64,000 bases of DNA. It comes from Paramecium octaurelia (lineage: Eukaryota; Ciliophora; Oligohymenophorea; Peniculida; Parameciidae). Position 1 is the first letter of the stretch; each line of letters opens with the position of its first letter. The notes under the pieces are model-generated. The model was not told the DNA's origin. It made no database searches and saw only the letters and a list, made by a program, of their open reading frames with translations. This document shows, piece after piece, positions 12,136 to 26,300 of the stretch. The position numbers and the translations under genes were made by a program. The stretch is from assembly GCA_905182995.1 (NCBI GenBank), contig CAJJDP010000027.1, positions 584,472 to 648,471 of the forward strand, read 5' to 3'.

Positions 12136-13592
12136 TCACAAATCCTAAATGACTCTACCACAATTCATCCAGGTTTGTTATCTTTTCTTGTATGGAATCA
12201 TCATCAGCAATAGGTCAATCTAATTACTCATTAAACTAATACTCTTCTTGCAATTTTGAGTATCTTCATTAAACAAGGATCATTAGTTTCATAAATGCAA
12301 CCTTTAGATGACCATGGATTACATTGTTGAATTAACAAAAGCTTAACTATATCCTTTTATTTATTCACTAAAGCATAATATAGTGGTGTTTTATAATTTA
12401 CATCTTTTGCATCAGGATACGTCCCATAAGATAATAAAATTTCTGCTATAGCCATATATCCCTTTCTTGAACAGATATGGAGAGCAGTTTAGAAGTATTC
12501 ATTTACATCAAACGCATAGAATCTACATTTTTCTAACATTAATTTAACTAAATCTAAATCATTTTTGCCTATTGCTTTGAAGAATACATATGATCCTTCT
12601 CTTTGATATGGTTTCAATTTTATAATTTCATTGTTTTTTAATATTATCTCTGGGTGCAATTTCATAAATTTTAGTTTCCTTATACAAAATAATAATAGGC
12701 TCTTCATTTTTTCTAAGTTTGTTTAAGTTGATATGCTGATATTGCACTCAGTTTTTCTCACCTTTGTGGGATCTTTTTTTGTTTTTATTGCAAAATCCCA
12801 ATATTTATAAGATTGTTTAAGTAATTCTGAATAATCATCCTTTTCCTAATTCTTGAAGGACAAATCAGAATCAGCAAAGTCTTCAAAAAAATTTGTTTGA
12901 GTTTTTATCTATCTCTCAATAGAGTCAGATTATTTAGTTAATTTTCTTTGAAGATTAAAGTCATCCATTTTTTATGATAATCTTTAAAGGTTAACACTTT
13001 TTCTGGATAAATAATTTTAAATTTTATCCTATAACTATTGATCCTTATTGATATTCTAAGATTTTTTATTCTTTTATTGTGTGTGATCTTATTAGGAATT
13101 TTTCATTTGATTATTATTAGTACTGGAACCCTTAAAATAAAGTGGCTCTTACTCTAATGCTTCTAATACTTTTTTTTTCATCTATCTCTAGCGAAACGAT
13201 TTCTAATATTACAGTAACAAATCTTCAAAGTTAGTAACTTTTACTTATTTTCTCATCAGCTTTTTGTCTTGTATAATAAATTACTTAACCTTTTCATTTA
13301 ATTCATTACCTGAATTCTTTTCTTTGATCTATTTTCTTCATATAATTACATTAAAATCAATATATTTTTACACATCTTCATTGGAACATTCCTAGCACCT
13401 ATCCAACGTCATTCTTCTTTATTTTTGTTTCTTCTCCTAACAATTGTTTGTTTCATGAAATGAGTTACTTACGGTTTTAAATCTTTAATATTAAAAAAAT
13501 TCAGCTTTCTTTTTAATTTAGAATGACTTTTCTTGATTTCCAACATAATATTTATATTGTTGAGTTTCTATTTATATTGGCTAATAATTCAT
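12136..13592 (-). CDS. Ankyrin-repeat protein (paralogue A)
   Basis: ATG at 13592; introns at 13329-13349 (21 nt, contains an in-frame TGA) and 12220-12242 (23 nt) yield 470 residues. A GT...TAG stretch of 36 nt after residue 40 could be another intron but keeps frame either way. The N-terminus (MNYQPIQIETQQYKYYVG) and the long Lys/Gln-rich middle match paralogue B. The C-terminal region carries ankyrin repeats: DLVKLMLEKCRFYAFDVNEY, then FQTALHICSRKGYMAIAEIL, then NYKTPLYYALVNKQKDIVKL. Local divergence between A and B is high, so the duplication is old. It is probably a scaffold protein; no partner can be inferred. Confidence 0.65.
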
Positions 13593-13733
13593 AATAATAA
13601 TTATACAAAATATTTATTAACATTTAATTTATCTTAAACCCAAGACAATTATAAACAATTCAAACACCAAACACTTAATTATTTATAAATATTATATATA
13701 AATTAAGAAATTGATATACTCTTCTAAAATATT

Positions 13734-14282
13734 ATGTCATACCCAGTCTTACAGTTACTTTTTATCCATTTAAACTTTAAAAGTTAAAATTAGTTTGTTA
13801 TAAACAGAAAAATAAATTAAAATAAAATTGGAAATCCGTTTTCAACTTCATCAGCTGGGGAATACCAAGAGATCTCTAAGTGTATTTTTCATGATGAAGA
13901 TGATAAATATATACAATTTATGGCCTATTTTCAAGATTAAGTTAAACTTAGATCTCAAAATTTAAGAAAGCAAGCCTAATATTTAAGTTTGAAACAATTA
14001 TCAAGCTAGATTATTCTAATTGTAATTTCCTTCTTCAAATCCAGTTACTTTAGAAAGAAAGGTAGTAATGTTTTGCATTTAAAAGATATGAGTATTTTGT
14101 AATAATTTAGATTTAGTAATATACATGATATAGGGCAACATTATCAAATTATATATCTTATTTAATATTGTAAACGATTATAAGGAGTACAATAGAAAGA
14201 TTAGAATATTCATTTAATATAATTAGTATATACAAAATTATAAATTCATCACAACACTATTTTATTTATGTTTAAAATATGA
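13734..14282 (+). CDS. Hypothetical protein
   Basis: A TGA-only frame of 182 codons from ATG 13734 to TGA 14280-14282, convergent with the dynein gene whose stop lies at 14323. The first ~90 codons look protein-like (Ser/Gln-rich, an acidic patch with FHDEDDKYIQF). The second half is less convincing and contains GT...AG stretches that could be introns, so the true C-terminus may differ. No domain was recognised. Confidence 0.4.
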
Positions 14283-14322
14283 ATATATATAATATATATA
14301 ATAAATTTCAAATATTTCTCAA

Positions 14323-17300
14323 TCATCACTCATTAATAGACAAGTACCACTGAGAATCCATTTAGATACGTCTGAATCTTCATTTTCCATATTAAGATTT
14401 GCTGTAAATACAAATGTTGGTCCTCTCATTGATGTTACATAAACTGGACATTAGTATTATCCAATCTTCTTCTTTTTATCTGCTGTCACAGCGATCACAT
14501 TAACAACTGGTAACTTTGGATGTAATTCCTTCTATTTCTATTCAATCAAATATCCTTCTTATCCTTAACCACCTAATTCCCATGCAGCTCCTTCCAAATA
14601 CAAACCATGAATATAAGCACCATTCTCAGCTGAAACAGTAACTTCTTCATGTCCTTTGATTGCTGTCACATTTGTTTACAAGACCATCTAAATAATATAA
14701 ATAATAATATCTTACATCATCTAAAGGTAATCCTTATTCTCTGGCAGTCTTCTACATGATAGCAGTCAAAAATGACATAGGATTGAACAAATAACTAATA
14801 CACAATGAAACTGGTGTGACCATCTCTTATGTCCATACTGCTAATTAGTTGGTTCTTTCAATTAAATCATTGAACCAGGCAGCCAAACCCTTTCTTGAAA
14901 AATAGGCAAACTTCTCCCAACTGGCAGGGACTTTATTGAATTGTAATGATAGAGATAAGGCTTCCATTTAATCTGTGATATTCAAAGCACCAGTTAAACC
15001 AAGTCTAAGATCTTCAAGTGATCTTCTGATTTCACCTAATAAAATGTTCATTCTTTCGCATTCTTATAGACACACAATTTGATCAGGTGTCTTTTCTGAT
15101 GCCTTAGCAGTGACATCCATTAAATTAGTATCAGCAGGAGTTGTGGATTTTAATAATGTCAATTAAGTCATAACTCCATCATCTTTTTTACCTGCACCAC
15201 CACTGCTTGATCCTCCTTGAACATCCAAGATGGTACTGAATAATGTTTCACATTATTATGTCAAATAACCAATTTCTGCATTTGGATGCATACCAAACAT
15301 TTATGGAGATTCAATTGGTAATTTCTTTTCAATGTATTCCTTATATTGTTCATATTCGAATTTTGAAGGATCTGGTGATTTAAATCCTGGACCCAAACTG
15401 AAATTTGGTTGTAATAATTCTGGTTTAATTAAGACTTTCAAATAAGTAGCATTGGTTCTTCTGTCCCAATCATCTGTAATGTGTCCACCATACATAATTT
15501 CACCGAAGATATATTTCAAATCATCCCAAGGCACAACATCATATTTGGACAAATAATTATACAAGACATTAGCACATATTGTTAGATCACCATCATTAAA
15601 ATTGTAAATTCTAGACCATCCTTAAGCACCAAACTTCTTTCTACCCAAGACCAAGGAATGGAAATGGCACAAAGCAAACAAACATGCTTTGAATTCTTAT
15701 GGTTTCTTTTAGCATTTGTTTAAGAATTCTTAATCAAAGTGAGCATAGGCTCTTCTGAGATTAGCCTTTAAATCTTAAGGTGCTTCATTAGCAACCTTAA
15801 CTGATGCTTATAGAATAGATTCTGGAATAATCTTCATTTCAGGTAGAGGAGGAGGCTCTGATGAAATGAAAACTCTGAAGTTTGGATGATGTTTGGCATA
15901 AACAGTTTCAAGATATCCTTCCAAACCATTAAGACCTGTCAACCAATTTTACATTAAATGTACATTTTGTAACATAATCCAATGTCCTTAAACAGCACAA
16001 TCTAATAAAGCTTTTCTAGCAATTTCTTCTTGACCTTGACCCATAGAGATGTTGATGAATTTGCCATTAAATGATGTAATATCATATTAAGCAGCCACTC
16101 TTTCCACTTCTGGTGTAGGATCAACTCCTGGGAACAAGACAAAGAAAATAGGTGTGGTTGGAGCCATTTCACTAAAGGTTTCAAAAATTGAGAATGGAGG
16201 TTATTCAACATACTTATCTCCCATTTCTTCAGCAACATAATTAGCCATAGCTGATGTCAATCTATCAGGTCTCATTGTTCTTAATAACAGTAATCTATGG
16301 AATTTCTTAAGATGACTGAATGCCTTAGGTAGATCACTGATTTCAGCCTTTTCTTCATTATACCATTTCTTCCATTAGAGATTGTCAACTTCTAAACTTT
16401 ATCCAAGACCATTAAATTCAGGGATTGATTCCAAGGCTTTGCAGCATGCCCAAATTGTATCATTCAAGAATGATTTCAATGATTCAGGCATAGGAGGAGG
16501 ATTTAATTCAATTTTACCAATAATCAAATGGTCAACCTATTCCTTTGGTAATTTTCCAGCTTTCAAATTGATTCTCAACGTAAGCATTGTTGATACAATC
16601 AACTTGTGTCTTTCGAACAGTCCTCTTCTGGCATATTAGAAAGATGTATATGTAATACTTTCAATCAATTAATTGACTCTCTTTCTCAAAGATTATGGTG
16701 TGAGTTGATCATCATCAGCAGATCTCTTTTATTCTTCAGCTTATTCTTCTTTCTTTTGCTCTCCTTCTTCACCTTCCTTTGGTTCTCCTCCTTCTTCTCC
16801 TTCTCCTTATTCTCCCTCTTATTATTCACCTTACTATTGTTCACCTTATTATTATTCTTCTTATTATTATTCTTCTTGCTATTCCTCTTGTTATTATTCT
16901 CCTTCTTCTCCTTCAGCTGCTTCTTCCTCTTCTCCTTCCTTCTTCTTTCCGAGATCAATTTAAGCTGCTGCTTTCTCATCTAACATGACACCTGTTTGTA
17001 CATATTTATGTTCAGAAATTAAATCAATAGCTCTATGAACAACAACCAAATAAGATTCCAATGAATATTTATAGAAAGAGTGGATCTTAGATAGATCTGT
17101 CAATAAGAAATAAATTAAGGCACCTCTAGCAGCTGCATTTCTGTATTATTCTGATGTTTCATTGATTTTAGCTTCTGTGGCCTTAGCAATTTCTACTTTT
17201 TCAGCAATTTCTGTTGAGATCTTCTTAGAGTATTCTAAATTTTCAATCAAAGCAATATCTTCCAAAATATCACCTTCAGCATTAGCTAATTTGTATAATA

Positions 17301-20300
17301 ATTCATCTTCCAATTCTTTTAATTTAATTTTGAATGAATTTTATTGTTAGATCAATTCTACTTTCTTCTAAGCCAAATCTGGTCTTTCTCTACCAACAAC
17401 CAAGGCTAATAATTAATCACTTAAACCATCTTCAGTAACAGTGAAATTGATAAGGGTAGCTTCTGCTTAGATTTCAGGAGGATAGTGTGGATTACTCAAT
17501 TATGTGTGTAAAAACAATTAGAATTTGGGATGGACATCCAATTCTTAACCAGCGAATTTAATCTTCTTTTATCCTGAACTCTTGATGATAAATTGTCTTG
17601 CAATAACTGGCATCAATACAGCATCGATTCTTTCATCCATATTTTCAATTAAGCATGGATTACCAGCTTAGATAGAGAATTCAATTTATCTATTTGTGTT
17701 TTTTTATCCAATACGTAAGATCTTCATGTTATTTGAAGATTCCTTCTCTTTAATCCATTTGATTCCTTATAATTAAGGATCTATGATCAATGGATATCTT
17801 TCAGAATTAGTTAAAATGGTACCATTTTCAGTACTGACAGCATCACTTGGCAATAATTATTGATTCCATTTTGCAATAGTACTTTCATCTGTCAATAATT
17901 TCACTGGATCAGCATTATTACTAAGTGGCACCTTATTATCAATGATGAATTTCAGGAAATAGTCCTTTATCATAACATCTCTGAATCTCTTGTTGAATGG
18001 ACCAGCATAAGAAACAAAGGCAGCTGAAACTAAAACATCTCCACTTAATAATTAAATTTAGCCTTCTAACATTTTAATTGCTTAATCCCAACGTTCATTT
18101 TCACTTCCCAAAGCTTTAACTAAACGATTCGCAGAATTAAGTCTCTTTTCACATTTGGCAGCTTAATCTAAGGCAGCCTATAATTGTGCCATAGCTTTAT
18201 TATAATCAGCAGTCAAAACAGCTAATCTATCATTTAATTCTTTCACTTGTTCTTATACTTTAGCCAATTTTGCATTAGCATCATCTAATTATTGAATAGC
18301 TTCTTTTAGTGCTTGTCTCTTAGGTTCTACAATTTGAATGACATCATAATATTTGACAATGTTAATGACCCAATCGCATAGACCTCTAGCAGCTGATGAT
18401 TTGTTAGCCATAGTTTATGCATTAAAATGCTCTAAATTCAAATAGTTTTTCTTAACAAAATCTACATTTGTTGGTGGTACTTGATTAGCATCTACAATAT
18501 CTTTGAAACCCATGAGTTTATTCAACAATTCTTTTGGCTTTTGCATCATCTTTTATGCACTCTTCCAATCATAAGCTTTAGGCTTCTTTGATTTAGGATC
18601 AACTTCAATTTGTTCATTATAGAAACCAGCCAATAAGAAAATGGTAGCTGAGAAGACATCTGGCACACCAGCAGGTGGAGTAGCAAAGTTCTTAGCAACT
18701 TAGAAATCCTTTTCACTCAAACCATTCAAGGCAGCCTTGGCTTATTCAACTAATGGGATAGCAGCATCTAAATCTGCTTGGGTGGATGTCTTTTTCTATT
18801 CAACATCTTATTTGATGGTTGAACATTTGGCTTCTTCTTCTGCTGCCTTTGCATTTTCAACTTCAGCCTTAGCCTTTTCTTTACCAACTACTTCAGCGAC
18901 TTGATTGGCTTCATTCTTAATTTGTTCAGCTTCTTATTGCTTTTCCTTGACTTGAATTTCAATTTCAGCCACTAAAGCTTGTGTAGATCTCAATTTGATA
19001 AGTCCATTTTCATATCTTTCCTTATTCTTTTCGAGCATTCCTTTCTTAGTCTTCAACATGAATATGTATAATTTGATCAATTCTAAGAATGATTTAGGTG
19101 TAGTATAGACATATCTTCTTTCTTATTCTAACAATTTGACTGATAAATCATTAACTAATTTGAATGAGAATGGCATAAACTTAACAATAGCTTCTCTAAC
19201 TTAATCTGTTGGCACATCAATATCTTTTAAGAATTATTAAGCAACATTATAGAGAGCATCTTAAGGCCATGGTTAGAACCAATCAATGACAGTGGAGTTA
19301 ACAAGAGCTGGGAATTGTCGAGCTCTTTTACGGAGAGATTCACCTACTGGTGAGAAACACAAAGTCATATGTAAATTCTATCTTACTTTATCAATAAACC
19401 ATCCCCAACATGAGTCTCTTGTATCTGGTCTACCATCAGCCTTTACTTTAGGTCTAATTTGATTGATCAAAACTTCCTTTTCATCTGAATTATATAGTTC
19501 TGCCACTTCTCCTGAAGATAACAAATCATTGATGTATGTTAAGAATCTCTCATTTGTGATTTGACCTTCATTGAATAAAAACATAATAGGTTCATCTTTG
19601 ACACCTGATTTCTAGTAAAGTAATTACAAATCAGTTCTTAAATCATTCATACCATAATTGCTTGAGATAGTAATCATGAACAGTGTGTATGTCATAATGA
19701 ACGCAGCCAATTTGGTTAAGGATTATTTACCACTACCTCCTACTCCTACCAATAATGAATGTCCTCCAGGTGGTAACACAATTCTAGTGATTCTGCATAC
19801 ATGTTTAAGGGCATCTTCGAATAACACCAATCCCATATATGCAAAGTTATCATTATATTCTTTTAATGCTTCAGTTATCACTGGTTCCAATTTATCATTT
19901 GGCATCTAATCGTAAAATCTATCACCACCAATACCAGCCAAGAAGTTACAGAAGATCAGATTTTCAGGATTATCTTTTGCAAAGAATCTGCTGAAATTGA
20001 ATTTGGTGAATTATTTCTTTAACAAATCAAACATCAATGCTTTGTAGGTATTAAGATTATCCATTGAGACTAATCTATCTCCATATGTTCTTTCGGATTC
20101 ATGAACCCATAATCTTATCAATTTATCTGAATCAATAAATTTAGCAGGATCTGCTAATAACAATCCTTAAATAACATTCGAAATATGTCTAAGATTGAAT
20201 TCATAATGGAAATTTATGGCTGTCTTTCTGAAATTCTAGATGACACTTGTATGTAATTATAAAGCAGCCTTGATAATTGCAGGTCCATTTTCAGTTACAG

Positions 20301-23300
20301 CTGGCTTGAATCTCTTAAGATGTCCTGATAAGAATGTGTTGTAGATTAAGAACAAACTTTCATTGTCAGGAATAGGGATTGAAACAGTCCAAAAGTGTCT
20401 TTGATATCTTGGATTAACAAAGAATGAACCAGCTGATGGATTCATAGCAGCTATTGTTTGAGTGTTGATGATATCTTTCAAACTCAATTTACTTAAATCA
20501 TACCAATGGCCATAATCTGCATGTTATCTTAACAATGCAATGGCTGTTTAAGTATCATATGGATCTAATTAAGGCATATTCAAATCATCAATGAAATAGA
20601 TTAATTTTCCTTTTCCTTGAGGTCCAAATTGTCTACCTGCCTTCTTTTCCAATTATTGTTCTAATTAAGCTTACAAATATGTTGAATCAGTATAATAATT
20701 GAAATTGATCAATTGATAAGTAAAATTATCTGGTTGAGCTTTCACTATATCTCTCAAAATACCCTTGGCCAATTGGGTTTTACCACATCCGGATTAACCA
20801 ATCATCAAAACTGGTTGTTAAACATAAATAAATTATTTAACTAATTCACTTGTAGCCAAAGTTTCTTTAGTTGGCACTGTGATATTACCCATAACCATAG
20901 ATTAAGGATCAAAATCTATATTAGATAATCTCTTAGCCCATTCATCGAATTTAACATTCTCTGAATTCTATTCAACAAAGTAATCAAATACTGTACCCTT
21001 ACTTGGGAATTTCACTGAAGTCTTCCACTCTCCTTTCCACCAATTAGAGAAATCTTTACGATAATCTATGGAGTCTTTTTCAGATAAAACACCTCCTATA
21101 GCCCAAACACAACAATACACAAAATGATATTCCATATTCTTCACTTCTCCTTATAACAATGGTAATAAGGCCTTGCATAATGAGATAATCATAGAAATTG
21201 GATTGACTGGAATCAAAGTCTTACAATGTTTCTTCAAGAATAGTAAAGTTCCTTCAATATATCTATCAAATAGCTTCTGTAAATCTTATTTAAATTTATC
21301 ATCATTAAAGTTATTCTTAACCCATGATTTCACGTATGCTTTCCATTAGTATCCCTTGTCATCTGAAATATATAAGATACCAGCTCTAGACACTGTGGCA
21401 GGAGTAGCAAAACGAAGATCTCTGATTTCAAAAAGCATTCTCATGTGTGGTTTCAATGGAATTCTTTCATTATTTGCCAATGTCAATATCTTATTGTCAT
21501 CCATCACAGAGTTCATAGACTCAATCCAATTAGCATCTAAATCTCCATCAAGTAATATCCATTTAGGATTAACATCTTGAATTTCACTAAGAGATCTCAT
21601 AACTTTTGAAACTAAACCATCCTTCCATTCCTTTGTTGGTAAATTGTAACCATACAAATCTCTAGTACTAACGACCTTTGGATCCAAATCAACCACTGTT
21701 GTCTTCTTACCAGCCTTGTCTTAAGCTTTAGCTAACATCTTCCATGTAGTTGATTTACCAGCTCCTGGTGGACCCATCACGAAAATACAATGTCTAATTT
21801 CCAATAATTCTGATGCTTGAACAATCTTCAAAATATAATCAGGGTCTGGATCCAATCTATTTTCAGCTGTGACTTATTCAATGATTCCTTCAAATGCCAT
21901 GTCTCTCTTTCTTGGAATATTGATATTTGGGAATAAATCTGATAATAATCCTGAGAAAACATCCAAATCTTAGAATGCAATCTTTGGAATATTGAAATCT
22001 CTTAAGGCTCTCATCAAAAGTGCCTATTCTGCAATATTTGCTTCTGCTCTCTTGAAACCACCAGCAACGACTAAGACTGATTTAATAGCTCTAAGTCCCC
22101 AATCATAATGCAATTATTTTGATAACAAATCTCTGCATAACATATATAAAGTAACGAATTTATGTGCTAATGTCTTTGCCTCTTCAAATCCTTCAGCCAT
22201 CAACATATTTTCACAAATCAATTCCAAATCTGGAACAACCACTGTAATTGGTCTAAACAATGCTTTCAATCCTTCTGGTAATTCTGCTCTTCCCAAATAA
22301 CCTGGATTCATTGTAATGAACACACCACAAGTTGGATCCAAAGATATCTCACCTCCTCCTGGGAATAAAAATGTCTTTTTCTATTATTTGATAGCATCAG
22401 TGACTGCCTTAAATTAGACTGAACAGACTGATAAGACCTCTGGTAATAAACGATTAAATTCATCAAAACAACCCCAACATCCAGAACTGGCAAGTCCCTT
22501 ATAGATATTACCCATAGATTCATAATTCATTTCTGAACTGCAATTGAACACATAACATGCTTTAGCCAATGCATTTGCCAAATCTTTAGTGGTTTCAGTT
22601 TTACCAGTTCCTGCAGGACCAGCAGGTGCACAACCCATCTTTAAATGCAATGCTTAAGTGGCTGTGACGTAAATACGATCTGTCAATGGTGTAATAACCA
22701 ATCTTGGACCATTACNAATATCCCTTGTCATCTGAAATATATAAGATACCAGCTCTAGACACTGTGGCAGGAGTAGCAAAACGAAGATCTCTGATTTCAA
22801 AAAGCATTCTCATGTGTGGTTTCAATGGAATTCTTTCATTATTTGCCAATGTCAATATCTTATTGTCATCCATCACAGAGTTCATAGACTCAATCCAATT
22901 AGCATCTAAATCTCCATCAAGTAATATCCATTTAGGATTAACATCTTGAATTTCACTAAGAGATCTCATAACTTTTGAAACTAAACCATCCTTCCATTCC
23001 TTTGTTGGTAAATTGTAACCATACAAATCTCTAGTACTAACGACCTTTGGATCTAAATCAACCACTGTTGTCTTCTTACCAGCCTTGTCTTAAGCTTTAG
23101 CTAACATCTTCCATGTAGTAGATTTACCAGCTCCTGGTGGACCCATCACGAAAATACAATGTCTAATTTCTAATAATTCTGATGCTTGAACAATCTTCAA
23201 AATATAATCAGGGTCTGGATCCAATCTATTTTCAGCTGTGACTTATTCAATGATTCCTTCAAATGCCATGTCTCTCTTTCTTGGAATATTGATATTTGGG

Positions 23301-26300
23301 AATAAATCTGATAATAATCCTGAGAAAACATCCAAATCTTAGAATGCAATCTTTGGAATATTGAAATCTCTTAAGGCTCTCATCAAAAGTGCCTATTCTG
23401 CAATGTTTGCTTCTGCTCTCTTGAAACCACCAGCAACGACTAAGACAGATTTAATAGCTCTAAGTCCCCAATCATAATGCAATTATTTTGATAATAAATC
23501 TCTGCATAACATATATAAAGTAACGAATTTATGTGCTAATGTCTTTGCCTCTTCAAATCCTTCAGCCATCAACATATTTTCACAAATCAATTCTAAATCT
23601 GGAACAACCACTGTAATTGGTCTAAACAATGCTTTCAATCCTTCTGGTAATTCTGCTCTTCCCAAATAACCTGGATTCATTGTAATGAACACACCACAAG
23701 TTGGATCCAAAGATATCTCACCTCCTCCTGGGAATAAAAATGTCTTTTTCTATTATTTGATAGCATCAGTGACTGCCTTGAATTAAACTGAACAGACTGA
23801 TAAGACTTCTGGTAATAAACGATTAAATTCATCAAAACAACCCCAACATCCAGAACTTGCAAGTCCCTTATAGATATTACCCATAGATTCATAATTCATT
23901 TCTGAACTGCAATTGAACACATAACATGCTTTAGCCAATGCATTTGCCAAATCTTTAGTGGTTTCAGTTTTACCAGTTCCTGCAGGACCAGCAGGTGCAC
24001 AACCCATCTTTAAATGCAATGCTTAAGTGGCTGTGACGTAAATACGATCTGTCAATGGTGTAATAACCAATCTTGGACCATTACCCAAATATTCATATGA
24101 ATAATTAAAAGATGCATCAGCAATTCTAATAAGAGCATCATTATTGACCCAATAGAATTTCAATTAGGATTGCCATTAAAATTCATCTGGTTTTCGAACA
24201 TGTTCATCAATCAATTTACCAATAGTATCTCTGGAGTGAGCATCCATAGTAATCAAACACATCAACTTTTATCTTAATGATTTAGTTAAATCTCCTCTAA
24301 CGAATCTAATTAACTCAGTAAGAGCTTCAACACTTCTCTTAAAATAATCTTTAAGTGCATTCATATCCCCATTCGCTATTTTTGCAAATGCTTCTTCTAC
24401 TTGAACTGACCACATAATGTTATTGACTAATAAAGCAATTTAAGCTGGATCTTAGTCAATCCAAGTTTTTCTATCCATTTATAATTGGCATGTTTTAGAA
24501 TCATAGCATCCAAATGATTTCTTGGCTAATTCTCTGAGAGTATCAATCATAGAATCAATCATGGCCTATAAATAGATTTCGACTTTATTTAACAATTACA
24601 ATGGTTTAACTAATGATACTTCTTCTTGGCCAACACATGTAATCATCTTTTTAGCAAATGGTCTTTCATTATCATTTTCTTATAATTCTAATTTATCAAT
24701 GGCTTAGAATATCTTTGACATATGTCTGTTAATTTTAGCAGGTGAATTACCATTTGAAAGGATATCCAATAGGTCATTGACACTAACGAAATAGAATCTT
24801 GGGAATGCTCTTCTTTTAGAATCCAAAAATTCGTTCAATGCTTTCTCACAGACTTTCAAATCAGCTTATATTTTTTCTAATGATTTCAACATATTTGGTT
24901 ATGTACAGAACTTCAAGATAATCTTAATTTAGCAACCAGATTCCATAATTTCTTTCATATTTTTATCAATTCCAACAAATTATTCTGATTCCTTAGGTAA
25001 TTCCTTTTTGACTTCTTCTGATTGAATAAATAAGTTTTCTAAGAAGGACCATGTCTTTTGTACTTCTGATAATAATTAAATAACATCATAAATTGCTCCC
25101 AAATCTTATTTCCATTTTTCAACATCCTTTTCAAAGAATTTCACATATTTACTCAATAACATATTGTTAATCTATAATTAATGTTCTTCCAAGGTTTCAA
25201 AATGTTCATCTAACATTTTCAATGTCCTGATATCAGTATCTTTGTGTTTCAATAATTCAAATTGTACATCCTTCCAGAATGTATCTACCTTGATAATACC
25301 CTTCTCCATTTTTAATTCTTATTTTGCTTATTCAGAGATATCTTCAATTTTTTCTCTAAAATCGAAAAGTTTAAGATTCCAAATAACATCTAATTCCATA
25401 TCATCTCCTATTGCAAAGTCTTGGTTAACAACAACCTTGACTTCTTTCCAATGTCTGCTATCAGTTGTATTCATAGCTGGATCTTTTAATTCAGTCAATA
25501 AAGGAATGAAAGTACCCCATTTACGTAAATCTTCATTAATACCAGTGAATACATTTGATCTTTTATCAATACCCTTCATATCAATTAAGAATTTACGAAG
25601 TTTTTTCACTTCATCTTCCATATCATTAGGATCTATGGTTGCCCATTTATATCTCTTGTAATCTGAGAATTTTTATTCACATTTCTTAATGTGTTCCCAT
25701 AATAATTATACAGCAGCTACTTCTTATTTAATAGCATCTAAATTTTTTTAACAACCAACAACTTCATCTGGGAAGTTGAACATTTTAGAATAATATTCAT
25801 AATTTTAAAGTGTTTTTGTGAATTTATCAATTTAAGCTTGGACTTCAGCAAATCTTTCTTATGAATCTTTAATACCTGTTTTATATTAATAAAATGTCTC
25901 TTTTTTAAGACTTTGTAAATATTCTTTTAATTGTTCTTCAAATTTCTTAATCTTTTCTTTAGTCTTATCAGCCTCTTATTTAACTGGACCACTTATGTCT
26001 TTTTCAACTGTTTGTGAAATCTTTAACAAATTTTTCCATTCTTCTTACATCTTGTTCACTTTTTTGATTTCTGTTTCTTTTTTCATATCATGTTTTTCTA
26101 AAGTTCTTAATATTTATTCATTTTCATCTAATAACAAAAGAATGTTTTCTTTTTCATCTGAAATCTTTTTAAGATTCTCCATAACTTCTAATAAACTATT
26201 GACATCCTCTTATATATTCTTATCTTTAATATTAATATTATCTCTGGAGGTGTCAATAAGTTTATTAATTTCTTCATTCTTGTTAGTGACATAATTAACT

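Noticed and set aside
16606-16988. Leu/Phe/Ser-rich plus-strand frames that look like membrane proteins
   Set aside because: They are the antisense of the Glu/Gln/Gly-coding purine tract in the dynein gene; TTC/TTA/TTG repeats force Phe and Leu.
19658-21580. Plus-strand frames across the dynein motor
   Set aside because: They are shadows of the minus-strand heavy chain with its P-loop motifs.
21348-24084. A dynein with two extra AAA modules
   Set aside because: The two copies are near-identical at DNA level and separated by an n; AAA modules within one motor are normally highly divergent.
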